Shown here: positions 1 through 5,531 of the stretch, in pieces
How the letters are laid out: each line of letters opens with the position of its first letter
How positions within the stretch are numbered: the stretch's first letter is position 1
From: Solirubrobacterales bacterium
Lineage (GTDB): Bacteria; Actinomycetota; Thermoleophilia; Solirubrobacterales; Solirubrobacteraceae
Assembly: GCA_009781575.1 (NCBI GenBank)
Contig: WQXW01000050.1
Coordinates: 1-9,252, forward strand
DNA: 9,252 bases
Direction of reading: 5' to 3'
Program-made: the position numbers and the translations under genes
Notes under the pieces: model-generated
Seen by the model: the letters and a program-made list of their open reading frames with translations, nothing else
Databases searched by the model: none
Told to the model about the DNA's origin: nothing

Positions 1-212
1 AGCCGCGTACGGTAGCGCCGCCCCTGAAAGCCCGTCCGGTCGCCCCCCCGGTCGGCGATCGTCTCCAGCGTGTGCCGCCCCTGGGCCCTGCCGGTGTTGA
101 ACGGCGGATCGATGTAGATCAGCGCAAAGAAGTCCTCGCACAGACCGGGGAGGATCGCCATGTTGTCCCCCAGCAGGATCTCGTCGGCCTGGGGCGCGGT
201 GTCGGGCAGCAC
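1..212 (-). CDS. Site-specific DNA methyltransferase (N6-adenine/N4-cytosine type), N-terminal part, cut by left window edge
   Basis: The visible ~70 N-terminal residues contain DEILLGDNMAILPGL, then FFALIYIDPPFNTG with the catalytic motif IV DPPF at residues 35-38. A charged stretch with GFQGRRYRTR follows. Having motif IV near the N-terminus, with the AdoMet-binding motif expected later, fits the beta class of amino-methyltransferases (PF01555 type, CcrM/HinfI-like order), which methylate exocyclic amino groups in DNA. The start is uncertain. I chose GTG at 212; another in-frame GTG lies at 251. The frame is closed upstream by the stop codon of the histidine kinase at 270-272, so the gene follows the kinase on the same strand with a 57-base gap and could be co-transcribed. 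No restriction enzyme is visible, so whether it is an orphan or part of a restriction-modification system cannot be judged here. Confidence 0.85.
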   Translation of the reverse strand, partial: MLPDTAPQADEILLGDNMAILPGLCEDFFALIYIDPPFNTGRAQGRHTLETIADRGGDRTGFQGRRYRTR

Positions 213-269
213 GCCCCGAAGAGTACGGCCGCCGGCCGACGCGAGCCACACGCGCGACCGTCCGCTTGC

Positions 270-1721
270 TCACGCGCGCGCCGGCACCCGCGATGATCGG
301 TCCGCCGGCGACCGCGCCACGCCGGCGGCAACGGCGTGGGCGCCTGGACGGCGGCTCGGGAACGTCACCCTCACGTGGAGCCCGCCGTGCGGTCGCGCAC
401 GCGCGTCCAGCTCGGCGTGGTGCGCGCCCGCGATCGCTCGCACGATGGACAGTCCCAGCCCCTGCCCGTCTCCATGGTGCGCCCGGCGCGGATCCAGCCG
501 TTGGAAGGGCTGGAAGAGGCGGTCGATCTCACCGGGCGGGACCCGCGGTCCGGTGTTGGTCACCAACAGCACCGCCCCACCCTCCTCTGCCGCTGTCACG
601 ACCTCGACGCGACCGCCGGCGATGTTGTGGCGCACCGCGTTGGCCAGCAGGTTGGCGACGAGCCGCTCGATCAGCAGGGGGTCGCCGTCCAGGCGTGCCG
701 GTTCGGTCGCCTCGTCGATGTGGATCCCCAGCCGGTCGATCTCCGGCCGCAGGGCGGCGAGCGTCGCGGCGACCACCGCGGCGAGCTCCACCGGTTCGCG
801 CCGGTTCAGAGCGCTTTCGCCGCTGGCGAGGGTGAGGAGCGCCGCGATCAGGCGCTCCTGCTCGTCACTGGACGCCAACACCTCCCTCGCGGTGGCCCGC
901 CATCCGTCGATCGTGGTACCGGGGTCGTCGAGCGCAACCTGCAGAAGGGCGCGCTCGGCGGTCAGCGGTGTGCGCAACTCGTGCGACGCGTTGGCCACGA
1001 AGTGACGTTGCGCGTCGAACGCCGCGTCCAGTCGTCCAAAGAGCTCGTCGAGCGTGTCGCCCAGCTCCTTGAGCTCATCCTGCGGGCCGTCGAGCGCCAA
1101 GCGCTCGTGCAGGCTGGCGGAGGAGATCCTGCGCGCGGTGCCCGTGATCGTGCGGATCGGCCGCAGCATCCTGCCGGCCACGAGCCAGCCCGCCAGCAGG
1201 GCGAGCACTGTCACGATCGCCAGCGCGATCGCCGAGTTGACCAGAAGCTGGTGCGAGTCGGCCGCGCGCTGCGCGGCCTGCACCGAGCTGGCCCGCGCCA
1301 GCTGGTGCACAGCGCCCGCCAGCTGATGCTGACCCTGTGTCAGCTGACGCTGAACTTCCCCCAGCCGATGTTGGACCGATTCGATCGAACGCGGACCCAC
1401 TCCGAGCGCATGCCCCAGGTTGTGCTGCGCCAATGTCAGTTCGCGCTGAGCCTGCCCCAACGGAGGCGATGCCTGGAAAGCAGGCAACGGCGGGCCGGGC
1501 TGAAGCTCGAGATCGTGGATCGTGAGGGTGCGAGGCACGCTCGGCAGGTGTGGCTGTTTGACTTCGCTCGCCCTTTGAAACAGGCCGTAGGTGACAGCCA
1601 CCAGCGCGACGCCCGCGAGCAGGAACAGGCCTCCGAAGAGGGCGGTCAGTCGCAGGCGGGCGGTGCGGCGCGGGAGCCGCCACCACGAGCGTGGTGGGAG
1701 CCGCAAGCGAGGAGCCCCCAT
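270..1721 (-). CDS. Two-component sensor histidine kinase
   Basis: Membrane sensor kinase of 483 residues. Numbered from the ATG: TM1 about 27-48 (ALFGGLFLLAGVALVAVTYG); a Gln-rich, probably coiled-coil extracytoplasmic segment about 50-158; TM2 about 160-183; HAMP about 184-237; HisKA with phosphoacceptor His247 in NASHELRTPL; HATPase_c with N box LVANLLANAVRHN (Asn357, Asn361), G1-like VTNTGPRVPP (about 386-395), the FQPFQRL F box, and G2 GDGQGLGLSIV. A ~28-residue Pro/Ala/Arg-rich tail follows. The start is ATG 1721, because GGAGG (1728-1732) sits six bases upstream. A GTG one codon earlier (1724) is possible but too close to that site. The ATG overlaps the regulator's TGA (TGATG), so translation is probably coupled. 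The G1 box has Asn instead of the usual Asp and lacks its second Gly. I recall this in related actinobacterial kinases, so I would not call it inactive. The signal sensed is unknown. Confidence 0.93.
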   Translation of the reverse strand: MGAPRLRLPPRSWWRLPRRTARLRLTALFGGLFLLAGVALVAVTYGLFQRASEVKQPHLPSVPRTLTIHDLELQPGPPLPAFQASPPLGQAQRELTLAQHNLGHALGVGPRSIESVQHRLGEVQRQLTQGQHQLAGAVHQLARASSVQAAQRAADSHQLLVNSAIALAIVTVLALLAGWLVAGRMLRPIRTITGTARRISSASLHERLALDGPQDELKELGDTLDELFGRLDAAFDAQRHFVANASHELRTPLTAERALLQVALDDPGTTIDGWRATAREVLASSDEQERLIAALLTLASGESALNRREPVELAAVVAATLAALRPEIDRLGIHIDEATEPARLDGDPLLIERLVANLLANAVRHNIAGGRVEVVTAAEEGGAVLLVTNTGPRVPPGEIDRLFQPFQRLDPRRAHHGDGQGLGLSIVRAIAGAHHAELDARARPHGGLHVRVTFPSRRPGAHAVAAGVARSPADRSSRVPARA

Positions 1722-2383
1722 CACACGCCTCCGATGCGATAGCCGCGCTCGCGCACCGTTTCGATCAGCGGCGGCTCACCGAGCTTGGCGCGCAGGCGGT
1801 TGACCGTCGCCTTCACGGTGGTGGTGAAACGATCGGTCCCCTCGTCCCACACGCGTTCCAACAATTCCTCCGCCGACACCGGCTTTCCCTCGGCAACCAG
1901 CAGGCATTCCAAAACGGCGAGCTCCTTGGGGCTGAGCGCCAGGCGTCGTCCCGCGCGGGCCGCCACACCGGTTGCGGGGTCCAGGGTCAGGTCGCCATGG
2001 CCCAGGCGCGCCGGCCGCGGCGCGCCCGGCCGGCGGCCCAGCGCCCTCACCCGCGCGACCAGCTCGGTGTAGTCGAACGGCTTGGCCAGGTAGTCGTCGG
2101 CGCCCAATCCGAGGCCCTCCACACGCTCGCGCACCGAGCCGGCCGCGGTGAGCATCAGCATGCGGCTCTCGTGCCGTTCGCCCGCCAGCGTGCGACAGAT
2201 CTCATCGCCGTGGGTGCCGGGCAGGTCGCGGTCGAGCACCACCACGTCGTAGCGATTGGTGATCACACGCGCGAGCGCGTCGTCGCCGTCCAACGCCACG
2301 TCCACGTCCATTCCGTGGCGACGCAGCCCGACTGCCACCGCCCTCGCCAACCGTTCGTGGTCCTCGGCTATCAGCACTCTCAT
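1721..2383 (-). CDS. OmpR/PhoB-family response regulator
   Basis: Cytoplasmic DNA-binding regulator of 220 residues, the usual length for the family. The receiver domain spans residues 1-~115: MRVLIAEDHERLARAV with acidic Glu7 and Asp8, phosphoacceptor Asp51 in VVVLDRDLPG, conserved Thr79 in MLMLTAAG, and Lys101 in LAKPFDY. A winged-helix effector domain fills the C-terminal ~95 residues (LALSPKELAVLECLLVAEGKPVS..., ending RERGYRIGGV). The frame stays open to 2479, but the family N-terminus begins exactly at MRVLIAED, so ATG 2383 is the start; a weak GAGAG lies about 4 bases upstream. It precedes the sensor kinase with a one-base TGATG overlap, so the two form a cognate pair. It faces a divergent secreted-protein gene. 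The intergenic region carries 11-bp-spaced repeats of the kind this family binds, suggesting that it controls that gene and possibly itself. Confidence 0.95.
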   Translation of the reverse strand: MRVLIAEDHERLARAVAVGLRRHGMDVDVALDGDDALARVITNRYDVVVLDRDLPGTHGDEICRTLAGERHESRMLMLTAAGSVRERVEGLGLGADDYLAKPFDYTELVARVRALGRRPGAPRPARLGHGDLTLDPATGVAARAGRRLALSPKELAVLECLLVAEGKPVSAEELLERVWDEGTDRFTTTVKATVNRLRAKLGEPPLIETVRERGYRIGGV

Positions 2384-2483
2384 CGCGTCTCTCAGCCACC
2401 AGTGTGGCACCCGATGCGGTTGTGCGGGCCCGCCCGCCCCGCCCATCCCGTCCGCCGCGCACGCCGCGCGCATGGGCACTCAG

Positions 2484-2526
2484 GGTGGCGGCTCGCGGAG
2501 GTGCCGGCTCGAAGGGTGCCAGCTCG
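2484..2526 (+). repeat. Three imperfect 12-bp direct repeats in the divergent control region
   Basis: GGTGGCGGCTCG (2484-2495), GGTGCCGGCTCG (2500-2511) and GGTGCCAGCTCG (2515-2526) are spaced 16 and 15 bp apart, immediately before the GGTCACAG dyad. They lie upstream of the regulator's chosen start and upstream of the secreted-protein gene. They may be secondary regulator sites or simple duplications; no function is shown. Confidence 0.6.
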
Positions 2527-2528
2527 CA

Positions 2529-2566
2529 GGTCACAGACGGGTCACAGTCGTGACCGAGCTGTGACC
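2529..2566. promoter_or_regulatory. Large dyad of GGTCACAG boxes, candidate response-regulator operator
   Basis: GGTCACAG occurs at 2529-2536 and 2540-2547, an 11-bp step equal to one helical turn. The inverted forms follow as GTGACC at 2550-2555 and CTGTGACC at 2559-2566. All four elements are symmetric about 2547.5. OmpR/PhoB regulators typically bind tandem half-sites 10-11 bp apart, and the gene for such a regulator starts 146 bp away. The site lies just upstream of a -10-like hexamer for the plus-strand gene, suiting an activator. That this particular regulator binds is inference. Confidence 0.7.
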
Positions 2567-2576
2567 GCGCGTTCTG

Positions 2577-2582
2577 TACAAC
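2577..2582 (+). promoter_or_regulatory. Candidate -10 hexamer TACAAC for the secreted-protein gene
   Basis: TACAAC lies 11 bases after the operator dyad and 37 bases before the start codon. No good -35 is seen where the dyad's right half sits, which fits an activator-dependent promoter. It rests on one hexamer only. Confidence 0.4.
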
Positions 2583-2604
2583 CGCTCCCGACACGGCATC
2601 GAAC

Positions 2605-2610
2605 AAGGAG
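2605..2610 (+). promoter_or_regulatory. Ribosome binding site AAGGAG
   Basis: AAGGAG ends nine bases before the ATG at 2620. It supports that start over the in-frame Met at codon 26. It is one of only two strong plus-strand ribosome binding sites in the window. Confidence 0.75.
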
Positions 2611-2619
2611 CCACACCGG

Positions 2620-3474
2620 ATGAGAGATCACCAGCAATGCTCACACAACACCGGCAGCGCAGCGCCGAGGGCGCGGGGAGGGTTGCGCAACCTGATGCAC
2701 GCGCACCGGCGATCGGGCGCACTCGCGCTGTCGGCCGCGGCCATCGGCGTCGCGCTGGCCGCCTTCAGCGGGACCAGCTCCTCGCATGGCGCCAGCCTGG
2801 GCCAGAGCGCTCGCGGCGCCAACAGCGGCGGCGGCGGCGGCGGGAGCTCCCAGGCCAATGGGAGTCGCGCGAGATCTGCCACCACGGGGCGGAGCGAAAG
2901 CTCGACTCGGCCACTGGATGAGTGGACCGCCTGCGAGCGCACCCACGGCGACTCCAACCAGGCCGACCCGACTGTCGACGCCCACGGGGTGATCGCCATC
3001 ACGATCCCTCCAGGGGCCATGCCGGCCGGGGATCCCCACGATGTCACCGGCACCTGCAGCCAGTACCTGGCCGCGGCCCGCCGCGCGTTGGCGGGCGGCC
3101 CGCCGGTCGAAGGCTGGGGGGACCAGGCCAAGTATGCGCAGTACGCCAACTGTATGCGCGCCAACGGGTACCACACATACCCCTACCCCTCAGGGATCGA
3201 GCCGGACGGGCATTCGTCGACCAACTTCAACGGCACCGGCATCGACCCCGAAAGCCCGGCCGTGGTGAACGGCCACGCCAACCAGATGTGCGGTGAGCGG
3301 GTCGGCGCGCCGGCCTGGTGGATCAACAACTGGGGTCCCGCGGGAGACGTCACGGTGGAGAGCGGGCCGCTCGCCGCGGGGCCACCACACAACAGCCCCC
3401 AGCCGGTTCCCGTGCCGGTGCCGGGCGCCAACGGCGTGCCGGGCGGTGTCCCCGGGCCGGGCGCCGCCGGCTGA
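2620..3474 (+). CDS. Secreted, Cys-containing protein of unknown function (NCMRxNG motif)
   Basis: 284 residues. A long basic N-terminal region (HRRSGA at 29-34) precedes a hydrophobic stretch about 33-50 (ALALSAAAIGVALAAFSG), read as a signal peptide or N-terminal anchor. Residues 50-100 are a Ser/Gly-rich linker. The folded part, about 100-245, has four cysteines: Cys105 (EWTACERTHG), Cys146 (GTCSQYL), Cys178 (YANCMRANGYHTYPYP) and Cys224 (NQMCGERVG), which could pair as two disulfides. The tail is rich in Pro, Gly and Val. The CMRxNG...P pattern resembles extracytoplasmic actinobacterial proteins with CMRxHGxxxFPDP, often beside efflux or two-component genes. That is from memory, and I know no defined activity. 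An 11-bp-spaced operator and AAGGAG precede it. It is divergent from the regulator/kinase pair, so it is probably their target. A terminator lies 58 bases after the stop. Confidence 0.85.
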   Translation: MRDHQQCSHNTGSAAPRARGGLRNLMHAHRRSGALALSAAAIGVALAAFSGTSSSHGASLGQSARGANSGGGGGGSSQANGSRARSATTGRSESSTRPLDEWTACERTHGDSNQADPTVDAHGVIAITIPPGAMPAGDPHDVTGTCSQYLAAARRALAGGPPVEGWGDQAKYAQYANCMRANGYHTYPYPSGIEPDGHSSTNFNGTGIDPESPAVVNGHANQMCGERVGAPAWWINNWGPAGDVTVESGPLAAGPPHNSPQPVPVPVPGANGVPGGVPGPGAAG

Positions 3475-3492
3475 GCTCGCCGCGCCCGCTCT

Positions 3493-3602
3493 GGCGCCGG
3501 TCGAGCTCCGTCCGTTGTGTGTTTTGTTTTTTGGATTGGTTCCGCGCGGAATGAATCCTCTTTTTGAATCCCCCAACGGCCCCTCGGACAGACGTGTTCG
3601 AG
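3493..3602 (+). repeat. Dispersed ~110-bp noncoding repeat, copy 1
   Basis: About 101 of 110 bases match the reverse complement of 6256-6368, apart from one 3-base insertion in copy 2. It contains a T-rich lead-in, a near-palindromic stem with TCTTTTT, and a conserved 3' part running through GACAGAYGTGTTCGAG. The substitutions do not favour third codon positions, so it is unlikely to be coding. Conservation continues past the T-tract, so the unit is more than a terminator. Confidence 0.85.
3533..3565 (+). terminator. Intrinsic terminator inside repeat copy 1
   Basis: A 26-base near-palindrome (3533-3558) has 5' arm GGATTGGTTC and 3' arm GGAATGAATCC, with CGCG at the tip and one internal mismatch. 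TCTTTTT (3559-3565) follows. It is well placed to end transcription of the secreted-protein gene. Confidence 0.8.
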
Positions 3603-3607
3603 GGGCC
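3578..3607 (+). other. Strong hairpin straddling the 3' end of repeat copy 1
   Basis: GGCCCCTCG (3578-3586) pairs perfectly with CGAGGGGCC (3599-3607). The stem is extended inward by GACA/TGTT, with one G-T pair, around a GACG loop, for about 13 pairs in all. In copy 2 the inner part is kept but the outer stem is lost. No T-tract follows, and the function is unknown. Confidence 0.6.
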
Positions 3608-3633
3608 ATCCGGTCTCTGTACTGCTTGCTACT

Positions 3634-3665
3634 TTGATCTAGTTGATCGTGATCATATCGATCAA
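3634..3665. repeat. AT-rich GATC cluster with inverted repeat TTGATCG...CGATCAA
   Basis: Four GATC sites fall within 28 bases (3636, 3645, 3651, 3660). TTGATCG (3643-3649) and CGATCAA (3659-3665) form a 7-bp inverted repeat across a 9-base spacer, and another TTGATC starts at 3634. This is an unusually AT-rich patch, 60 bases past the 3' end of tRNA-Arg. It may be a protein-binding site; there is no T-run for a terminator. Confidence 0.5.
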
Positions 3666-3722
3666 TGCCGGAACAACGGGGCCCTGTCCAGCGGCGCGGG
3701 TCGCCGTCTCAGCCAGCCAGCC

Positions 3723-3798
<76 letters not shown>

Positions 3799-3893
3799 CG
3801 ATCGCTGCGGTCCAAGTGTGGCGCATAGCGGGTCCGCCGGCGGCGCTCCTGCCGGCGGTCCCCAGCCGCGAGCTGTGCAATAGTTGCCCCAGG

Positions 3894-4736
3894 ATGGCCC
3901 GCCAGGGGACGGATCCAGGCTCAGAAGACCTCACCCGCAAGCAGCGGCGCGAGCAGGCGCGGGCGCAGCGCAGGGCGCTGGAGGAGGCGGAGGCCGCCAA
4001 GGCGGTCCGCCGCCGGCGTCTCATCCAGCTGGGCGGCGCGCTCGTGGTCGTGGTGGCCATCATCGTGGCGATCCTGCTCGCCACGGGATCCGGCAAAAAA
4101 GGCCCCACCAGCACCACCGCCAACGAAGCGCTCAACTCCAACAGGAGCTCGATCGCCGAAGTGACCACGCTGCTCAACGGGATACACCAGTCGGGCAACA
4201 CCCTGGGCAGCCCCACCGCGCCGTTCACGCTGCAGTACTTCGGCGATCTGGAGTGCCCGATCTGCCGTGAATTCACGCTCTCCACGCTGCCGACCGTGAT
4301 CGCCCGTTACGTGCGCACCGGCAAGCTGAAGATCGAATACCGCTCGCTCGAGACCGCCACGCGCGAACCGGAAACCTTCCGCACCCAGCAGGTCGCGGCG
4401 ATGGCGGCCGGCAAGCAGAACCTGATGTGGCACTTCGTGGAGCTCTTCTACCACGAGCAGGGGCAGGAGGACTCCGGCTACGTCACCGAAAGCTACCTGG
4501 AAGGGCTCGCCAAGCAGGTGCCCGGGCTCGACCTCAGCAGGTGGCACACCGACCGCGCCGACCCCGCGCTCGCCGAACAGGTCAACACCGACGCGCAGGC
4601 CGCCAGCGCCAACGGCTTCACCGGGACCCCCTCGTTCCTGCTGGGCCCCTCCGGCGGCAAGGCCGAAGTGTTCTCGCCGCCCTCCTTCTCCGAACCCACC
4701 GCCTTCACCTCCGCGCTGGAAAAAGTCGTCCACTGA
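3894..4736 (+). CDS. Membrane-anchored DsbA-family thiol oxidoreductase / disulfide isomerase-like protein
   Basis: 280 residues. A cytoplasmic, highly charged N-terminus (residues 11-42, TRKQRREQARAQRRALEEAE) is followed by one TM helix about 43-63 (LIQLGGALVVVVAIIVAILL). The extracytoplasmic domain has a thioredoxin fold of the DsbA/Thioredoxin_4 (PF13462) type. Its active site is Cys121-Pro-Ile-Cys124 in YFGDLECPICREF, and a cis-Pro loop TGTPSFLLG lies near the C-terminus. The inserted helical region contains WHFVELFYHEQ, typical of the family. It should catalyse disulfide formation or exchange in exported proteins. The Cys-containing secreted protein upstream is a conceivable but unproven client. 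The frame is open further upstream, but that DNA is occupied by the antisense tRNA-Arg, so ATG 3894 is chosen. There is no clear ribosome binding site; TAGTTG seven bases upstream suggests a leaderless message. Confidence 0.9.
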   Translation: MARQGTDPGSEDLTRKQRREQARAQRRALEEAEAAKAVRRRRLIQLGGALVVVVAIIVAILLATGSGKKGPTSTTANEALNSNRSSIAEVTTLLNGIHQSGNTLGSPTAPFTLQYFGDLECPICREFTLSTLPTVIARYVRTGKLKIEYRSLETATREPETFRTQQVAAMAAGKQNLMWHFVELFYHEQGQEDSGYVTESYLEGLAKQVPGLDLSRWHTDRADPALAEQVNTDAQAASANGFTGTPSFLLGPSGGKAEVFSPPSFSEPTAFTSALEKVVH

Positions 4737-4754
4737 GCGGCGCGCGCGCGCCGC
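4737..4754. terminator. Perfect 18-bp GC palindrome directly after a stop codon
   Basis: GCGGCGCGCGCGCGCCGC is its own reverse complement and begins at the first base after the TGA of the DsbA-like gene. There is no T-tract. It may act as a T-tract-less terminator or as an mRNA 3'-end stabiliser; this is inferred from position only. Confidence 0.4.
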
Positions 4755-4768
4755 GGCCGCGCGGCGGG

Positions 4769-4774
4769 TAAGGT
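4769..4774 (+). promoter_or_regulatory. Candidate -10 hexamer TAAGGT for rpiA
   Basis: TAAGGT (TAnnnT type) lies 13 bases before the rpiA ATG, so the transcript would start only a few bases before the codon. No purine-rich ribosome binding site is seen between them. The same hexamer precedes the membrane-protein gene at 7250. Confidence 0.5.
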
Positions 4775-4787
4775 CGCGTGGCCCACC

Positions 4788-5498
4788 ATGGCCAACGACG
4801 ATCCCACAACGACGCCCGCGCGGGCGGGGGGGCTGCCAGAGGTGGTGGAGGAGCGCAAGCGCGCAGCCGCGCGCGCCGCCGCCGCGCTGGTGGACGACGG
4901 CATGCGAGTGGGCCTCGGCACCGGCTCGACCGTCGCGCACCTGCTGCCGGCGCTGGCCGAGCGGCGCCTGCCCGCGCTCCGGTGCGTGGCCACCTCGCCC
5001 GCCACCGCCCGCGCCGCCGCCGCGCTGGGCCTCGAGCTGGTCGACCTCGACGAGCTCGACGGCAAGCTCGATGTCGCGATCGACGGCGCCGACGAGATCG
5101 ACCCCGGCGGGTGGGCGATCAAGGGAGGCGGCGCCGCGCACACGCGCGAGAAGATCGTCGCCGCCGCCGCACGTCGGTTCATCGTGATCGCCTCCGCCGA
5201 GAAGTCGGTCGGTACGCTGACCCCCCCGGTGCCGCTGGAGATCCTGCGCTTCGGCGCCACCGCCACGCTCGCCGCGGTGGCGCCGGCGCGGTTGCGCGGA
5301 GTGGACCCGAGCCCCGACGGCAACCTGATCGCCGACCACCTCGGCGCCATCCACGACCCGCGCGCGCTCGCGCGGCATCTCGCCGACACGCCGGGCGTGG
5401 TGGAGCACGGCCTCTTCCCGCCCGAGCTCATCAGCGAGCTCCTGATCGCCGGCGCCCACGGCGTCGAGCACCGCCGCGGCGCGCGGCGCGCGGCGTGA
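4788..5498 (+). CDS. rpiA: Ribose-5-phosphate isomerase A
   Basis: 236 residues, the normal length for RpiA, a cytoplasmic enzyme that interconverts ribose 5-phosphate and ribulose 5-phosphate in the non-oxidative pentose phosphate pathway. Family motifs are in order: GLGTGST phosphate-binding loop (42-48), DGADEI (99-104), KGGGAAHTREKI (112-123; Lys112 and the catalytic Glu121), and SAEKSVGTL (136-144). A C-terminal VVEHGLFPPELISELLIAG follows. The Asp, Lys and Glu positions known to matter in E. coli RpiA are all present. The ATG at 4788 follows TAAGGT closely, and the MANDDPTTT lead is a plausible short N-terminal extension. The Arg/Ala-rich C-terminus (HRRGARRAA) is variable. It lies 51 bases after the DsbA-like gene and 33 bases before the next gene. 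Each has its own -10-like hexamer, so these may be separate transcripts. Confidence 0.95.
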   Translation: MANDDPTTTPARAGGLPEVVEERKRAAARAAAALVDDGMRVGLGTGSTVAHLLPALAERRLPALRCVATSPATARAAAALGLELVDLDELDGKLDVAIDGADEIDPGGWAIKGGGAAHTREKIVAAAARRFIVIASAEKSVGTLTPPVPLEILRFGATATLAAVAPARLRGVDPSPDGNLIADHLGAIHDPRALARHLADTPGVVEHGLFPPELISELLIAGAHGVEHRRGARRAA

Positions 5499-5519
5499 TC
5501 GCCCGCCCCGCGCAGCTGC

Positions 5520-5525
5520 TACTTT
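5520..5525 (+). promoter_or_regulatory. Candidate -10 hexamer TACTTT; leaderless GTG start
   Basis: TACTTT ends six bases before the GTG at 5532, placing the expected transcription start at or next to the start codon. There is no ribosome binding site. The element decides between this start and a later one, as no other good start exists before the folded domain. Confidence 0.6.
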
Positions 5526-5531
5526 CGTCGC

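Noticed and set aside
336..1742. Long plus-strand open frame of ~468 codons antisense to the histidine kinase
   Set aside because: It is an out-of-phase shadow of a clear kinase with complete domains. The translation is Arg/Gln-rich with no motif, a common artefact in GC-rich DNA.
2384..2479. Upstream in-frame extension of the response regulator
   Set aside because: The receiver domain begins exactly at MRVLIAED; the extra 32 residues have no family counterpart and a closer start with GAGAG exists.
3505..3604. The ~110-bp repeats read as a shared small protein (LVPRGxNPLFESPNG in both copies)
   Set aside because: One frame is open in both copies, but the differences are spread over all codon positions and change Leu-Cys to Phe-Arg and Met to Thr. 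There is no ribosome binding site. Structure at the DNA/RNA level explains the conservation better.
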